NCBI GenBank assembly: GCA_029239935.1
Contig: JARBTY010000010.1
Coordinates: forward strand, 1-43,153
Length of the DNA stretch: 43,153 nucleotides
Reading direction: 5' to 3'
Source of the DNA: Clostridia bacterium
GTDB taxonomy: Bacteria; Bacillota_A; Clostridia; Lachnospirales; Cellulosilyticaceae
This document shows, piece by piece, positions 23,529 through 32,200 of the stretch. The notes under the pieces were generated by a model that was given only the letters and a program-made list of their open reading frames with translations, did no database searches and was not told the DNA's origin. A program made the translations under genes and the position numbers. The first letter of the stretch is position 1; every line of letters begins with the position of its first letter.

Positions 23529-26324
23529 CTATCTGTATTGTATATAAATTTTCCGAGCACGCCTTACAGCACCTTTAGCTGTTCTCTTTAAGGTTCTTAA
23601 AAACAATTTAATCACTTCATTGACCACAACTACCAGTGACCCATAACCTATGATCTTAAACCACATTTCTCTTGAAAGCGGAGTAGCATTAAAAAATCCT
23701 CCTCCCAATTGTATAACTATAATCTGTATCATTGCTGTACCTAATATCAGCATCAATACCAACTTATTCTTTAAAAAGTTATTAAAAATACTTCCTGTTC
23801 CGAATTCCCTGCAGTTAAGTGCATTAAAGAGTATACTAAAGGCAAACAAACTAAAGAGCACAGTCTGCCTCTCCGTTGCACTTCCTATCATCTGATCAGA
23901 CGCACCTAAAAAGTTCCATTTAATTTGTGCTAAAAGAAGCAGTGTGATAAAAATACTATTGATAAAAATAGTTCTTATCATAAACCTATTAATAATATTA
24001 GCCTCTCTTGGAATAGGTTTTCGTTTCATAACGGTCGCTCTTATAGGTTCAAGTCCAAGAGCCAAAGCCGGAGGACCATCCATAATAATATTAATCCATA
24101 ATAAATGAATCGTGGTAAAAGGCATCTCAAGATCCATAACCTGACTGATTATCGCAATCAAAAATGCAATAATATTAACCGTTAACTGAAACTGAATAAA
24201 TCTCTGGAAATTGTTATAAATCCCTCTACCCCACTTAATGGATTCAACAATTGTACTAAAACTGTCATCTGTTAAGATAATATCTGCTGCACTCTTACTG
24301 ACCTCAGTCCCAGCTATTCCCATAGCAACCCCTACATCTGCCTTTGTAAGAGCTGGTGCATCATTAATACCATCTCCTGTGACGGCCACTACTTCCCCAG
24401 CTTTTTGCAAGGCTTGTACAATACGCATCTTAGTATCCGGCTTTGACCGCGCTACAATTGAAATACTTTTCATTTCTTTGATAAGCATTTCTTCACTTAG
24501 GGTATCAATATAATGTGCTTCAACAGCTCTCATGCCATGACCAACCAATCCGATTTCTTTGCCAATAGCTACAGCTGTCTGAATGTTATCTCCTGTCAAC
24601 ATCTTCGTTTCTATACCACCATCTCCAGCTATCTTAATAGCTTCTTTAACACCTTCCCTCAGGGGATCTGTAATACCCACAAATCCGTTAAAAATAAGTT
24701 CTTTCGTAAACTGTTTTTTTTGCAGAATCCCTTTGTTAACAGGTGTTTTTTGATAGGCAAAAGCCAGTACCCGCATGGCATCCGACTGCAAAAGTCCAAT
24801 CTGATAGATGATCTCTCGTATTCTAGATTCTGTAAGTTTTCTGATCTCTCCATTGATACTTTCATAGCCACATTGTTGCAGTATGACTTCTGGTGCTCCC
24901 TTGGAGAGAATCTCATAATGATCCTTATCTGATAAAATAGTTGCCATGTATTTTGCTTGAGAGGAAAAAGGAATCTGCTTTACAATAGCAGCCTTCTCTC
25001 TTATTGCCATATAATTAGAATTTTTATATAAGGATAGCAATGCACATTCTGTAGCACTCCCAATATATTTTTCTTCACCTCTATATCTTTCTATATCTGC
25101 GGTACTATTTATAATACAGTTATCAAAAAAATATTTATAGTCTCCTAAATGATTGATTTCCTGATATTGTCCCTCCATATAGACTTTAGCTACTTTCATC
25201 TTGTTCTGCGTCAATGTCCCTGTCTTGTCACTGCAAATCACACTTACTGCACCAATAGTCTCGCAAGCTTCTTTTTTTCTAACTAAAACATTAATTTTTG
25301 CCATTTGCTTCATTGTAATAGCTAATGTAATGTTAATCATTGTAGCCAGTCCCTCCGGTACTGCTGCTACAATAAGTGCAACACATACTACAAAAGCCGT
25401 TTTTATTTCCGCAAAATTCTCTGCTAAAGGCTTAAGTGAAGCTAGCACTGTACCACTATTAGTAAAATCCATTGTGATTGAATGAGATTCTACAATTTGC
25501 ATCAGCATATAAATAAACAGCATACTTGCAATGGCCGTTGATATCTTCGAAACTGTTTTCCCTAAACTATCCATTTTAATCTCCAAGGGCGTATCTGTTT
25601 CTGATTCTCCTAAATCTTTTGCTATATTTCCCATTTCAGTATGATCTCCCGTAGCTGTCACAAGCATCTTTGCACTGCCATAAGCAATAAGCGTTCCCTC
25701 GAATAGCATATTGTATTGCTTAGCCGGAATGGGATCTTGAATAACCTCTTGTCCACCAATGACTATAACCTGTTCCTTTATAATCCCTTCCTTTTTGCTT
25801 ACATCATCAGACTCCCCTGTCAGCATATCTTCTCTGACTTTAAGATCCGCAGCATGTATAATACGTCCATCTGCTGGTACCTTATCTCCGCTCTCAACAA
25901 ATACCACGTCCCCAGGTACAATTTCACTCTTATGAATCAATATCTTTTGATGATCCCTCAGTACCTTAACCTCTATATCCTCAGTCATCTTTGTTAAAGC
26001 TTCTGCTGCTTTCTTGGATCTGTTTTCAGTCAAAAGGCCTATTGTACTGCCTAATAATATAGACACACATATCCCAATAGCATCTTGATACTGTCCAATT
26101 AAAAAACTAATACCTGCGGCTATGAGCAAAATAATAATAAGCTGCTGTGTCAAGATCTCTTTGATTTGATGGAGCATACTCTTTTCTTTAGGTTTGCTGA
26201 ATGCATTAGGTCCGTATTGTTCTAACCTATTGCAAGCCTCTTTATGAGATAATCCTTTTAACGGCTCTACACACAGTTCATGTAAAATAGTATCTATGGT
26301 CCGGTTGTAATACTTGTTTCTCAT
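23529..26324 (-). CDS. Cation-transporting P-type ATPase, Ca2+-pump type (P2)
   Basis: ATP-driven membrane pump, most likely exporting Ca2+. The 931-aa protein shows the P-type signatures in order: TGES actuator loop (MLTGESDDVSK), M4 motif VAAVPEGLATMI, phosphorylation site CSDKTGTLTQNKM, MLTGDNIQTA and the hinge VTGDGINDAPALTKADVG. The M6 stretch WINIIMDGPPALALGLEP and the ten-helix layout fit bacterial SERCA/PMCA-like Ca2+ pumps; a Na+/K+ role is less likely. The frame opens 19 codons earlier, but ATG at 26324 has AGAGGG at 7 bases and gives the usual cytosolic N-terminus. Single-gene unit with its own promoter and terminator. Exact ion specificity cannot be proved from motifs. Confidence 0.88.
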   Translation of the reverse strand: MRNKYYNRTIDTILHELCVEPLKGLSHKEACNRLEQYGPNAFSKPKEKSMLHQIKEILTQQLIIILLIAAGISFLIGQYQDAIGICVSILLGSTIGLLTENRSKKAAEALTKMTEDIEVKVLRDHQKILIHKSEIVPGDVVFVESGDKVPADGRIIHAADLKVREDMLTGESDDVSKKEGIIKEQVIVIGGQEVIQDPIPAKQYNMLFEGTLIAYGSAKMLVTATGDHTEMGNIAKDLGESETDTPLEIKMDSLGKTVSKISTAIASMLFIYMLMQIVESHSITMDFTNSGTVLASLKPLAENFAEIKTAFVVCVALIVAAVPEGLATMINITLAITMKQMAKINVLVRKKEACETIGAVSVICSDKTGTLTQNKMKVAKVYMEGQYQEINHLGDYKYFFDNCIINSTADIERYRGEEKYIGSATECALLSLYKNSNYMAIREKAAIVKQIPFSSQAKYMATILSDKDHYEILSKGAPEVILQQCGYESINGEIRKLTESRIREIIYQIGLLQSDAMRVLAFAYQKTPVNKGILQKKQFTKELIFNGFVGITDPLREGVKEAIKIAGDGGIETKMLTGDNIQTAVAIGKEIGLVGHGMRAVEAHYIDTLSEEMLIKEMKSISIVARSKPDTKMRIVQALQKAGEVVAVTGDGINDAPALTKADVGVAMGIAGTEVSKSAADIILTDDSFSTIVESIKWGRGIYNNFQRFIQFQLTVNIIAFLIAIISQVMDLEMPFTTIHLLWINIIMDGPPALALGLEPIRATVMKRKPIPREANIINRFMIRTIFINSIFITLLLLAQIKWNFLGASDQMIGSATERQTVLFSLFAFSILFNALNCREFGTGSIFNNFLKNKLVLMLILGTAMIQIIVIQLGGGFFNATPLSREMWFKIIGYGSLVVVVNEVIKLFLRTLKRTAKGAVRRARKIYIQYR

Positions 26325-26372
26325 GTTTATCCCTCTACTTTCCTTATCATAATGCATGTCCCTTATGCTATA

Positions 26373-26402
26373 TATATACATTGGTAAGAAAAAGTATTAC
26401 AA
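26373..26402 (-). promoter_or_regulatory. Possible promoter of the P-type ATPase gene
   Basis: Minus strand: -35 TTGTAA (26397-26402), 18-base spacer, -10 TATATA (26373-26378) within an AT repeat, so the exact -10 is uncertain. Confidence 0.4.
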
Positions 26403-26429
26403 TTTTAAAAAGCATTGCTGCAAAATAAT

Positions 26430-26460
26430 AAAGATAGGATAAAAAATCTATCCTATCTTT
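26430..26460 (-). terminator. Terminator of valS
   Basis: AAAGATAGGATA (26430-26441) pairs perfectly with 26449-26460 around a 7-base loop; the minus strand then reads TTTATTATTTTG. It lies 12 bases past the valS stop. Confidence 0.8.
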
Positions 26461-26472
26461 ATATCCATATGA

Positions 26473-29112
26473 TTAACTTAACTTTTCAATCCGTTCTAAA
26501 ATAACACTCAACATCGCTTCATATTTGGCTTTTTTTGTCTTTTCTTCTTCTATAAGTGCAGCAGGCGCTTTGGCTATAAACCCTTCATTAGCAAGCTTTT
26601 TATTCACACGCTCTACTTCCATTTCTAACTTTTGTTTTTCTTTCCCAAGTCTCTCTAGCTCTTTCTGCAAATCAACTAAATCTGCAAAAGGGATATAAAG
26701 TACTGCATTCGGAATAAGTGCAGAAACTGCATCACTGTCTATCCCTGTTGTATCTTTTTGCAGAACAACTTCTGACGCCGATGCTAATACACCAAAGAAC
26801 ACTTTTCCTCTTTCAAACAGGTTGATGATTTGGTCTTCTTTAGAAACGATAACTATTTTTGCTTTTCTTGAAGGTGGTACATTCATTTCTGTTCTCAGGT
26901 TACGTACTGCTCTCACAGCGCCTTTGATGAGCTCTATCTCTTCTTCATCAGATATAAAGTGCCACTCCTCTTTAAAAACTGGCCACTGGGAAATCATGAT
27001 ACTCTCTTCCTGCTGTTGAAGCCCCATAAATATTTCTTCCGTAATAAATGGTATATAAGGGTGCAGCATTTTTAAAACATGGATCATCACTGTTTTTAGC
27101 GTCCACAAAGCAGCTTTTCTAGTAACATCCTCTTTATTATAAAGTCTTGGTTTAACCATTTCTATATACCAGTCACAAAACTCTTCCCAAGCAAAATCAT
27201 ATAATTTTTGAACAGCTACACCCAGTTCATATCTATCCATATTATCTGTAACTTCTCTTGTAAGGGTATTAACTTTTGAAATAATCCATCTGTCCGCAGC
27301 TGTAAGATCCTCTAAAGATACCTCTTCAAAGCTGTCTTCATCTTCAAAATTCATTAAGATAAATCGTGTGGCATTCCATAATTTATTGCCAAAATTACGA
27401 TTTGCCTCCACTCTTTCGTAATAAAAACGCATATCATTTCCAGGGGCATTACCTGTTACCAGTGTCAATCTCAGGGCATCTGCACCATATTGGTCTATCA
27501 CTTCTAATGGATCTATGCCGTTCCCTAAGGATTTACTCATTTTACGTCCTTCTGAATCTCTGACAAGTCCATGAATTAAAACATCTTTAAAAGGCACTTC
27601 CCCCATCTGCTCAAGTCCTGAAAAAACCATACGTACAACCCAGAAAAAGATAATATCATATCCTGTAACCAGTACACTGGTCGGATAAAAATAATCCAGT
27701 TCTTCTGTTTGATCAGGCCATCCTAGTGTTGAAAAAGGCCATAACGCTGAACTAAACCATGTATCTAATGTGTCTTCATCCTGAACTAAGTTGTCCGTTT
27801 TACATTTTGTACATTCGGAAGGCTTTTCTCTTGCAATGATAATTTCTCCGCATGATTCGCAGTAATAAGCAGGAATTCTATGGCCCCACCATAGCTGCCT
27901 AGAAATACACCAATCTCTTATGTTTTCAAGCCAATGTAAATAAGTTTTCCCAAATCTCTCAGGTACAAAATGAAGATCGCCTTCTTTGAGTGCCTTAATC
28001 GCAGGTTTTGCCATTTCTTCCATCTTTACAAACCATTGTGCTTTAATCATAGGTTCTACAACGGCTTTACATCTGTCATGAGTTCCAACATTATGGGTAT
28101 GAGGTTCTACTTTAACGAGGAACCCTTGCTCTTCTAATGCATCTACAATATGCTTCCGGGCTTCATAGCGGTCCATCTGTGCATAGGCACCAGCTAAATC
28201 ATTCATTGTACCATCATCGTTTAAGATGCAAATCTGGCTCAAATTGTGGCGTTGGCCTACCTCAAAATCATTGGGATCATGCGCAGGTGTTATTTTAACG
28301 ACCCCTGTTCCAAATGCCATATCCACATAATCATCTGCAATAATAGGTATCTCCCTGTCTGTAAGTGGTAATTTAACCCTCTTTCCTACTAAATGGGCAT
28401 ACCTTTCATCTTGTGGATTAACAGCCACTGCACTGTCCCCTAATAACGTCTCAGGCCTTGTTGTTGCCAAGTGAATAAAGTCCTCAGAACCTACAACAGG
28501 GTATCTAAGATGCCAAAAATATCCTTCTTTTTCTGTATGCTCTACTTCGGCATCTGAAATAGATGTGCCGCATACCGGGCACCAGTTAATCATTCTGGCA
28601 CCTCTATAGATATAGCCTCTCTCATAAAGCTTAATAAACACTTCTTCAACTGCTTTAGAAAGACCTTCATCCATTGTAAATCGTTCTCTTTCCCAGTCAC
28701 AAGAGCTTCCTATCTTTTTTAGCTGATCAATAATACGCCCGCCGTATTGCTCTTTCCATTCCCAAGCCTTAACGAGAAATCCCTCTCTGCCTAAATCGTC
28801 TTTTGATACGCCTTCTTTGGTAAGCTGTTCTACTATTTTGACTTCTGTTGCAATACTAGCATGATCTGTTCCAGGCATCCAAAGTGCATTGTATCCCTGC
28901 ATACGTTTATATCTGATTAAAATATCTTGAAGGGTATTATCCAGTGCATGGCCCATGTGAAGCTGTCCAGTAATATTAGGCGGTGGCATTACAATGGTAA
29001 ATGGTTTTTTTGTTTCATCTGGTTCTGCATGAAAATAGCCTTTATCCATCCATTTTTTATAGAGCCGCGTTTCTACACTACTAGGGTCATATATTTTTTC
29101 TAATTCTTTCAT
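26473..29112 (-). CDS. valS: Valyl-tRNA synthetase
   Basis: Charges tRNA-Val with valine. The 879-aa class I synthetase has the PPPNITGQLHMGHALDN block with the HIGH variant HMGH at 52-55, the CP1 editing domain (about 190-340, including LATTRPETLLGDSAVAVNP), the zinc-type knot CESCGEI...CTKC, the KMSKS loop GRKMSKSLGNGIDP, the DALR-type anticodon domain and a C-terminal coiled-coil arm (LQKELERLGKEKQKLEMEVERVNKKL) typical of ValRS. Full length. It follows a small membrane-protein gene by 54 bases, and both lie downstream of a T-box leader whose specifier can be read as GUA (Val). Confidence 0.97.
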   Translation of the reverse strand: MKELEKIYDPSSVETRLYKKWMDKGYFHAEPDETKKPFTIVMPPPNITGQLHMGHALDNTLQDILIRYKRMQGYNALWMPGTDHASIATEVKIVEQLTKEGVSKDDLGREGFLVKAWEWKEQYGGRIIDQLKKIGSSCDWERERFTMDEGLSKAVEEVFIKLYERGYIYRGARMINWCPVCGTSISDAEVEHTEKEGYFWHLRYPVVGSEDFIHLATTRPETLLGDSAVAVNPQDERYAHLVGKRVKLPLTDREIPIIADDYVDMAFGTGVVKITPAHDPNDFEVGQRHNLSQICILNDDGTMNDLAGAYAQMDRYEARKHIVDALEEQGFLVKVEPHTHNVGTHDRCKAVVEPMIKAQWFVKMEEMAKPAIKALKEGDLHFVPERFGKTYLHWLENIRDWCISRQLWWGHRIPAYYCESCGEIIIAREKPSECTKCKTDNLVQDEDTLDTWFSSALWPFSTLGWPDQTEELDYFYPTSVLVTGYDIIFFWVVRMVFSGLEQMGEVPFKDVLIHGLVRDSEGRKMSKSLGNGIDPLEVIDQYGADALRLTLVTGNAPGNDMRFYYERVEANRNFGNKLWNATRFILMNFEDEDSFEEVSLEDLTAADRWIISKVNTLTREVTDNMDRYELGVAVQKLYDFAWEEFCDWYIEMVKPRLYNKEDVTRKAALWTLKTVMIHVLKMLHPYIPFITEEIFMGLQQQEESIMISQWPVFKEEWHFISDEEEIELIKGAVRAVRNLRTEMNVPPSRKAKIVIVSKEDQIINLFERGKVFFGVLASASEVVLQKDTTGIDSDAVSALIPNAVLYIPFADLVDLQKELERLGKEKQKLEMEVERVNKKLANEGFIAKAPAALIEEEKTKKAKYEAMLSVILERIEKLS

Positions 29113-29166
29113 TTTGTTCCTCCTTTTAATTCATAAAGACTTATTAAGGTCTTATGGATAAATCAT

Positions 29167-29376
29167 CTAAAGCATTATAAAAATAAAACCAATAAGAGCT
29201 ACAACAAAACCAATTACTTTTACTGCAAGGACTGCACTGGTTATAAGTGCACCCATTTCCTCTTGATCCTCTTCATTCAGCCTTGTTTTTGCTACCACAA
29301 TACGTTTTGCGCCAAAAGTAATGACTGTACCTATACAAAATATCACAAATCCTATCGCTTGCACATTTACACCCAC
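29167..29376 (-). CDS. Small two-helix membrane protein between the T-box and valS
   Basis: A 69-residue protein with two hydrophobic helices (about 5-24 and 47-69) joined by a charged loop (KTRLNEEDQEEMG), so both ends are probably on the same side of the membrane. I do not recognise a named family. The start is GTG at 29376, very close to GGCGGAGA; a second in-frame GTG at 29364 is possible. It is the first gene downstream of the T-box leader and is followed by valS, so its expression should rise when tRNA-Val is uncharged. Why a membrane peptide shares this control is unknown. Confidence 0.65.
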   Translation of the reverse strand: MGVNVQAIGFVIFCIGTVITFGAKRIVVAKTRLNEEDQEEMGALITSAVLAVKVIGFVVALIGFIFIML

Positions 29377-29443
29377 TCTCCGCCTATTCTAAAATCGTTT
29401 CTTTTTATTTTTGACAAATAAAAAAAGCTTTATCATCCATTAT

Positions 29444-29627
29444 TTAAGGACGAAAAAACTTCGTGGTACCACCTTAATTCTTTGCTATAAGCAAAGCACT
29501 CCAATTGCTGTAACGGGCACACCCGCTATTTTTTACTATTATTTCAAAAATAGTGCTCAAAAGCTACCTTCTAATATCCTGTCTGTAAGAAGACTTTCAG
29601 CTTAAATCTTCACTCTCTGTTTACCTA
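29444..29627 (-). ncRNA. T-box leader (tRNA-Val responsive)
   Basis: The minus strand carries the invariant T-box AAGGTGGTACCACGA (29461-29475), a Stem I region with AGAGAGTGAAG and GCTGAAAG, a Stem III-like hairpin (ACTATT...AATAGT) and a terminator-type stem TTAAGG/CCTTAA plus ACGAA/TTCGT (29444-29477). The specifier position reads GUA (29565-29567) in AGAAGGTAGC, a valine codon, and TGGT in the T-box pairs with an ACCA tRNA end, as expected for tRNA-Val. The terminator stem is not followed directly by a U run; the next run of seven T is about 20 bases on. Specifier assignment is from pattern, not a folded model. Confidence 0.9.
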
Positions 29628-29632
29628 GGTGT

Positions 29633-29638
29633 ATTATA
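29633..29638 (-). promoter_or_regulatory. -10 element for the T-box/valS transcript
   Basis: Perfect TATAAT on the minus strand, placed so that transcription starts at the beginning of the T-box leader. The expected -35 region (about 29656-29661, GAGCAT) is a poor match. Confidence 0.45.
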
Positions 29639-29660
29639 CTCCTCTTTATCATCGCATGCT

Positions 29661-29684
29661 CTATTATTCTATTATTCTATTATT
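29661..29684. repeat. Three tandem copies of an 8-base unit
   Basis: CTATTATT repeated exactly three times, immediately after the stop codon of the coiled-coil gene and just upstream of the T-box promoter. Probably a slippage-prone low-complexity tract. Confidence 0.8.
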
Positions 29685-30818
29685 TTATGCATCTTTTTTT
29701 ATTTTGTCAAGACACCCAGCCACTTTATCATGATATATCTTTATTTTATGATTAATCATTTCTTTCGTCTCTTCATCTTTTTCATAGCTATAGACTTCTT
29801 TCCACAAGGTTTCTTCATAAACTGTCAAAGCTTTTAGCTGTTCCTTGGTTTTTTCTTTATCTGCTTTTAAGGCTTTGATGGCATTAACCTTTTGAGGGGC
29901 AAGAGACCAATCCGTCAAGTTTTCAATATATTCCACATGGATTTTTTTATTTTTAATAATATCGAGCATTTTTTGCTCTATTTCTGAGAGCAGGTGATTG
30001 AACTGCATATACGTTTTTTCGTTATCTTTATTTTTGATATAGCGATTGTAATACATTTCTAATTTTGAAGTACTGTCTACACCTAGTTTTTCATATTGAA
30101 AATCTAGATATCTCCTTTGATGAAAATATCTAATCTTAGACTTATTAAGATACTTTGTGGCTTTCTGCTGTAAAATAACATTTTTATTAAGTTCTCTTTC
30201 CATTCTGTCTTTAGCATATAACATACCTCCAACAAAAATAACCATCATACCGCCAAACACACTTAATGCAATCCATATTTCTTCTCTGAGAACCTGAATA
30301 AGTGCAAAAGTAGCAAGCAGGCATAAGGCAATTACTATGACAAAAATGATACTAAAAAGTTTTAAGAAACGATATCCTTTGAGTAGTGATTCTCTTTCTT
30401 CTATCAAGTCTTCTTTCTCTTCTTGCAAATAAACGATATTCATCTCCGTGTCTCTTTGATTTCTCTCTGAATCATACATTTCTTTGATAAGATAAGGTAA
30501 ATCCTCCTCATACTGTGAAATCAAATAGAGCGCTTTATTATTTCTAATGAGCCTTCCTCTGAGATTTTGCTTTTTTTCCTCTATATCCTTGGCTTTATTA
30601 CCCAATAGATTTAATTGCTCAATATCCTTTTTGTCTAAAGCATCAAATTTCTGAATTTCTTCTTCTCTTTTTTCTAAATCTATCAGATAATCGCTAACCC
30701 GCTGTTTCTTTATAACCAGCTCATTCAGTTCGTCAAAAATCCCTTCTAAAGAAGCCGTATTAAGTGATGCAGTAGATTTTGATTTAGATTTTTTAAATAA
30801 AATTTCAAATATCCCCAT
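29685..30818 (-). CDS. Coiled-coil protein with two central membrane helices
   Basis: The 377-aa protein has no family I can name. Layout: basic N-terminus (FKKSKSKSTAS), a long charged coiled coil (about 25-148), two membrane helices (about 153-176 and 181-202) with a very short turn, then a second charged helical region (about 203-375). Both coiled-coil arms should therefore lie on the same side, probably the cytosol. GGGAGA precedes the ATG. No signal peptide or enzymatic motif. It is the last gene before the T-box leader; whether it shares transcription with the S1 gene upstream is unlikely, because a terminator separates them. The shape suggests a scaffold or membrane organiser; this is inference. 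Confidence 0.7.
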   Translation of the reverse strand: MGIFEILFKKSKSKSTASLNTASLEGIFDELNELVIKKQRVSDYLIDLEKREEEIQKFDALDKKDIEQLNLLGNKAKDIEEKKQNLRGRLIRNNKALYLISQYEEDLPYLIKEMYDSERNQRDTEMNIVYLQEEKEDLIEERESLLKGYRFLKLFSIIFVIVIALCLLATFALIQVLREEIWIALSVFGGMMVIFVGGMLYAKDRMERELNKNVILQQKATKYLNKSKIRYFHQRRYLDFQYEKLGVDSTSKLEMYYNRYIKNKDNEKTYMQFNHLLSEIEQKMLDIIKNKKIHVEYIENLTDWSLAPQKVNAIKALKADKEKTKEQLKALTVYEETLWKEVYSYEKDEETKEMINHKIKIYHDKVAGCLDKIKKDA

Positions 30819-30903
30819 CTCAATCTCCCTCTATTTTTCTTCATTTTATCACATTTTTAGATAATCTTTCAAGAACCTTAGGCCATCTATTTATTTCCAT
30901 CAA

Positions 30904-30932
30904 ATAAAAAAAGAATCCTAATGGATTCTTTT
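30904..30932 (-). terminator. Terminator of the S1-domain gene
   Basis: AAAAGAATCC pairs with GGATTCTTTT around a 4-base loop; the minus strand continues as TTTTTTTATTT. It directly follows the stop at 30931. Confidence 0.85.
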
Positions 30933-32079
30933 AAAAAAGATTACCTAAAACATCGCCTAAAGTTGTATTCTCTTCATCTTGAGTCATATATTGAAGGATT
31001 TCTTCGTCTGCTTTTTCTTCGACTTCTTTAAGGCTAAGTGATATTTTTTTGCTGTCTTTATCAATATTAAGAATCTTAACTTGAACTTCTTGGCCTAGTT
31101 CTAAAACTTCTTCTGCCTTTTGAATCCTTTTTTCTGATATTTGTGAGATATGAATAAGCCCCTCTACATTTTCACTGATTTTAGCAAATGCACCAAAATG
31201 AGTAAAACGTGTAACCGTTGCTGGGATCATTTGATCTTTTTCTAGATTAACTGTCTCTAGATACCATGGATCCATATCTATGTCCTTTAATCTTAGAGAT
31301 ATCTTGCCTGCCGCTTTATCTACTGTAAGCACTGTTACTTCTACTTTATCTCCTTCTTTTACAACGTCAGAAGGATGTTTAATCCTAGTCCATGACAAAT
31401 CATTGTTATGAATTAAACCATCTACGCCTCCAAGGTTTACAAATACGCCATAAGGCATAAGTTTAGTAATAGTCCCTGAATACTTTTGTCCTTCCACTAA
31501 TTCTTCCAGCTTCGCTTTTTTAGTTGTTTCAGCTTTTTCAGCAGCAATTCTTTTTCCTGATAAAACAACTTTTTTAGTTTTAGGAACAAATTCTATAATC
31601 TCTACTTCAACTTCTTGTCCTACATATTGTGATAAATCTTGTACATATGTATTAGAAATTTGAGATCCTGGAATAAATGCGCGCAATCCTTTAACAGGTG
31701 CTACTACCCCACCTTTAACAACTTCTTTGATACGTACTGTAAATACTTCTTTTTTGTCAAAGAGTTCTGCAATATCTATGAGAGCTGTTTCTGCTTCAGC
31801 TCTTCTTTTAGAAACCAATACATTCCCTTCGCCATCATCTATTTTTAGAACAGTTACTTCAAATTCATCACCTATTTGAATACTGTCCTTATCAATTTCA
31901 TCATATGAGAATTCACTCCATGTAATAAGCCCATCTGCATGATAGCCTATGTTTACAATTACTCCTTGATCTTGAATCAAAGCAACTTTTGCCTTTAGGA
32001 TGTCCCCTCTATATATACGTGTCATTGATTTATCAATTTCTGCCATTAAGTCAGCCATGGTGATATTATTTTCATCCAT
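30931..32079 (-). CDS. S1-domain RNA-binding protein (ribosomal protein S1-like)
   Basis: The 382-aa protein consists of four S1 (OB-fold) repeats at about 21-92, 105-175, 190-260 and 276-347; the third and fourth carry the standard core (GVFVNLGGVDGLIHNNDLSW, GAFAKISENVEGLIHISQIS). Low-GC Gram-positive S1 homologues have four repeats, against six in Escherichia coli, so it fits the Firmicutes RpsA/YpfD group. It may assist translation initiation or mRNA handling. The frame is open to 32130, but ATG at 32079 follows AAGGAGG at nine bases. In many Clostridia this domain is fused to IspH; here it is free-standing. Confidence 0.88.
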   Translation of the reverse strand: MDENNITMADLMAEIDKSMTRIYRGDILKAKVALIQDQGVIVNIGYHADGLITWSEFSYDEIDKDSIQIGDEFEVTVLKIDDGEGNVLVSKRRAEAETALIDIAELFDKKEVFTVRIKEVVKGGVVAPVKGLRAFIPGSQISNTYVQDLSQYVGQEVEVEIIEFVPKTKKVVLSGKRIAAEKAETTKKAKLEELVEGQKYSGTITKLMPYGVFVNLGGVDGLIHNNDLSWTRIKHPSDVVKEGDKVEVTVLTVDKAAGKISLRLKDIDMDPWYLETVNLEKDQMIPATVTRFTHFGAFAKISENVEGLIHISQISEKRIQKAEEVLELGQEVQVKILNIDKDSKKISLSLKEVEEKADEEILQYMTQDEENTTLGDVLGNLF

Positions 32080-32165
32080 TTTAATGCTCCTCCTTATTAT
32101 CTCTAAATATACCCTTATTATTATACACACTCTTATGCTAAAAATATAGTCTATTTAAAAGTTTT

Positions 32166-32193
32166 ATTATATTAATTTCTTAAAAAATCGCAA
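32166..32193 (-). promoter_or_regulatory. Possible promoter of the S1-domain gene
   Basis: Minus strand: -35 TTGCGA (32188-32193), 16-base spacer, perfect -10 TATAAT (32166-32171), directly after the ABC-F stop. A second TATAAT at about 32122-32127 could be an alternative -10. Confidence 0.45.
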
Positions 32194-32200
32194 ATCATTA

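Noticed and set aside
24513..24932. Plus-strand frame of 139 codons inside the P-type ATPase
   Set aside because: Fully antisense to conserved ATPase motifs, no ribosome site, unusual composition.
29661..29684. Tandem repeats considered as a CRISPR array
   Set aside because: Units are 8 bases and directly adjacent with no spacers.
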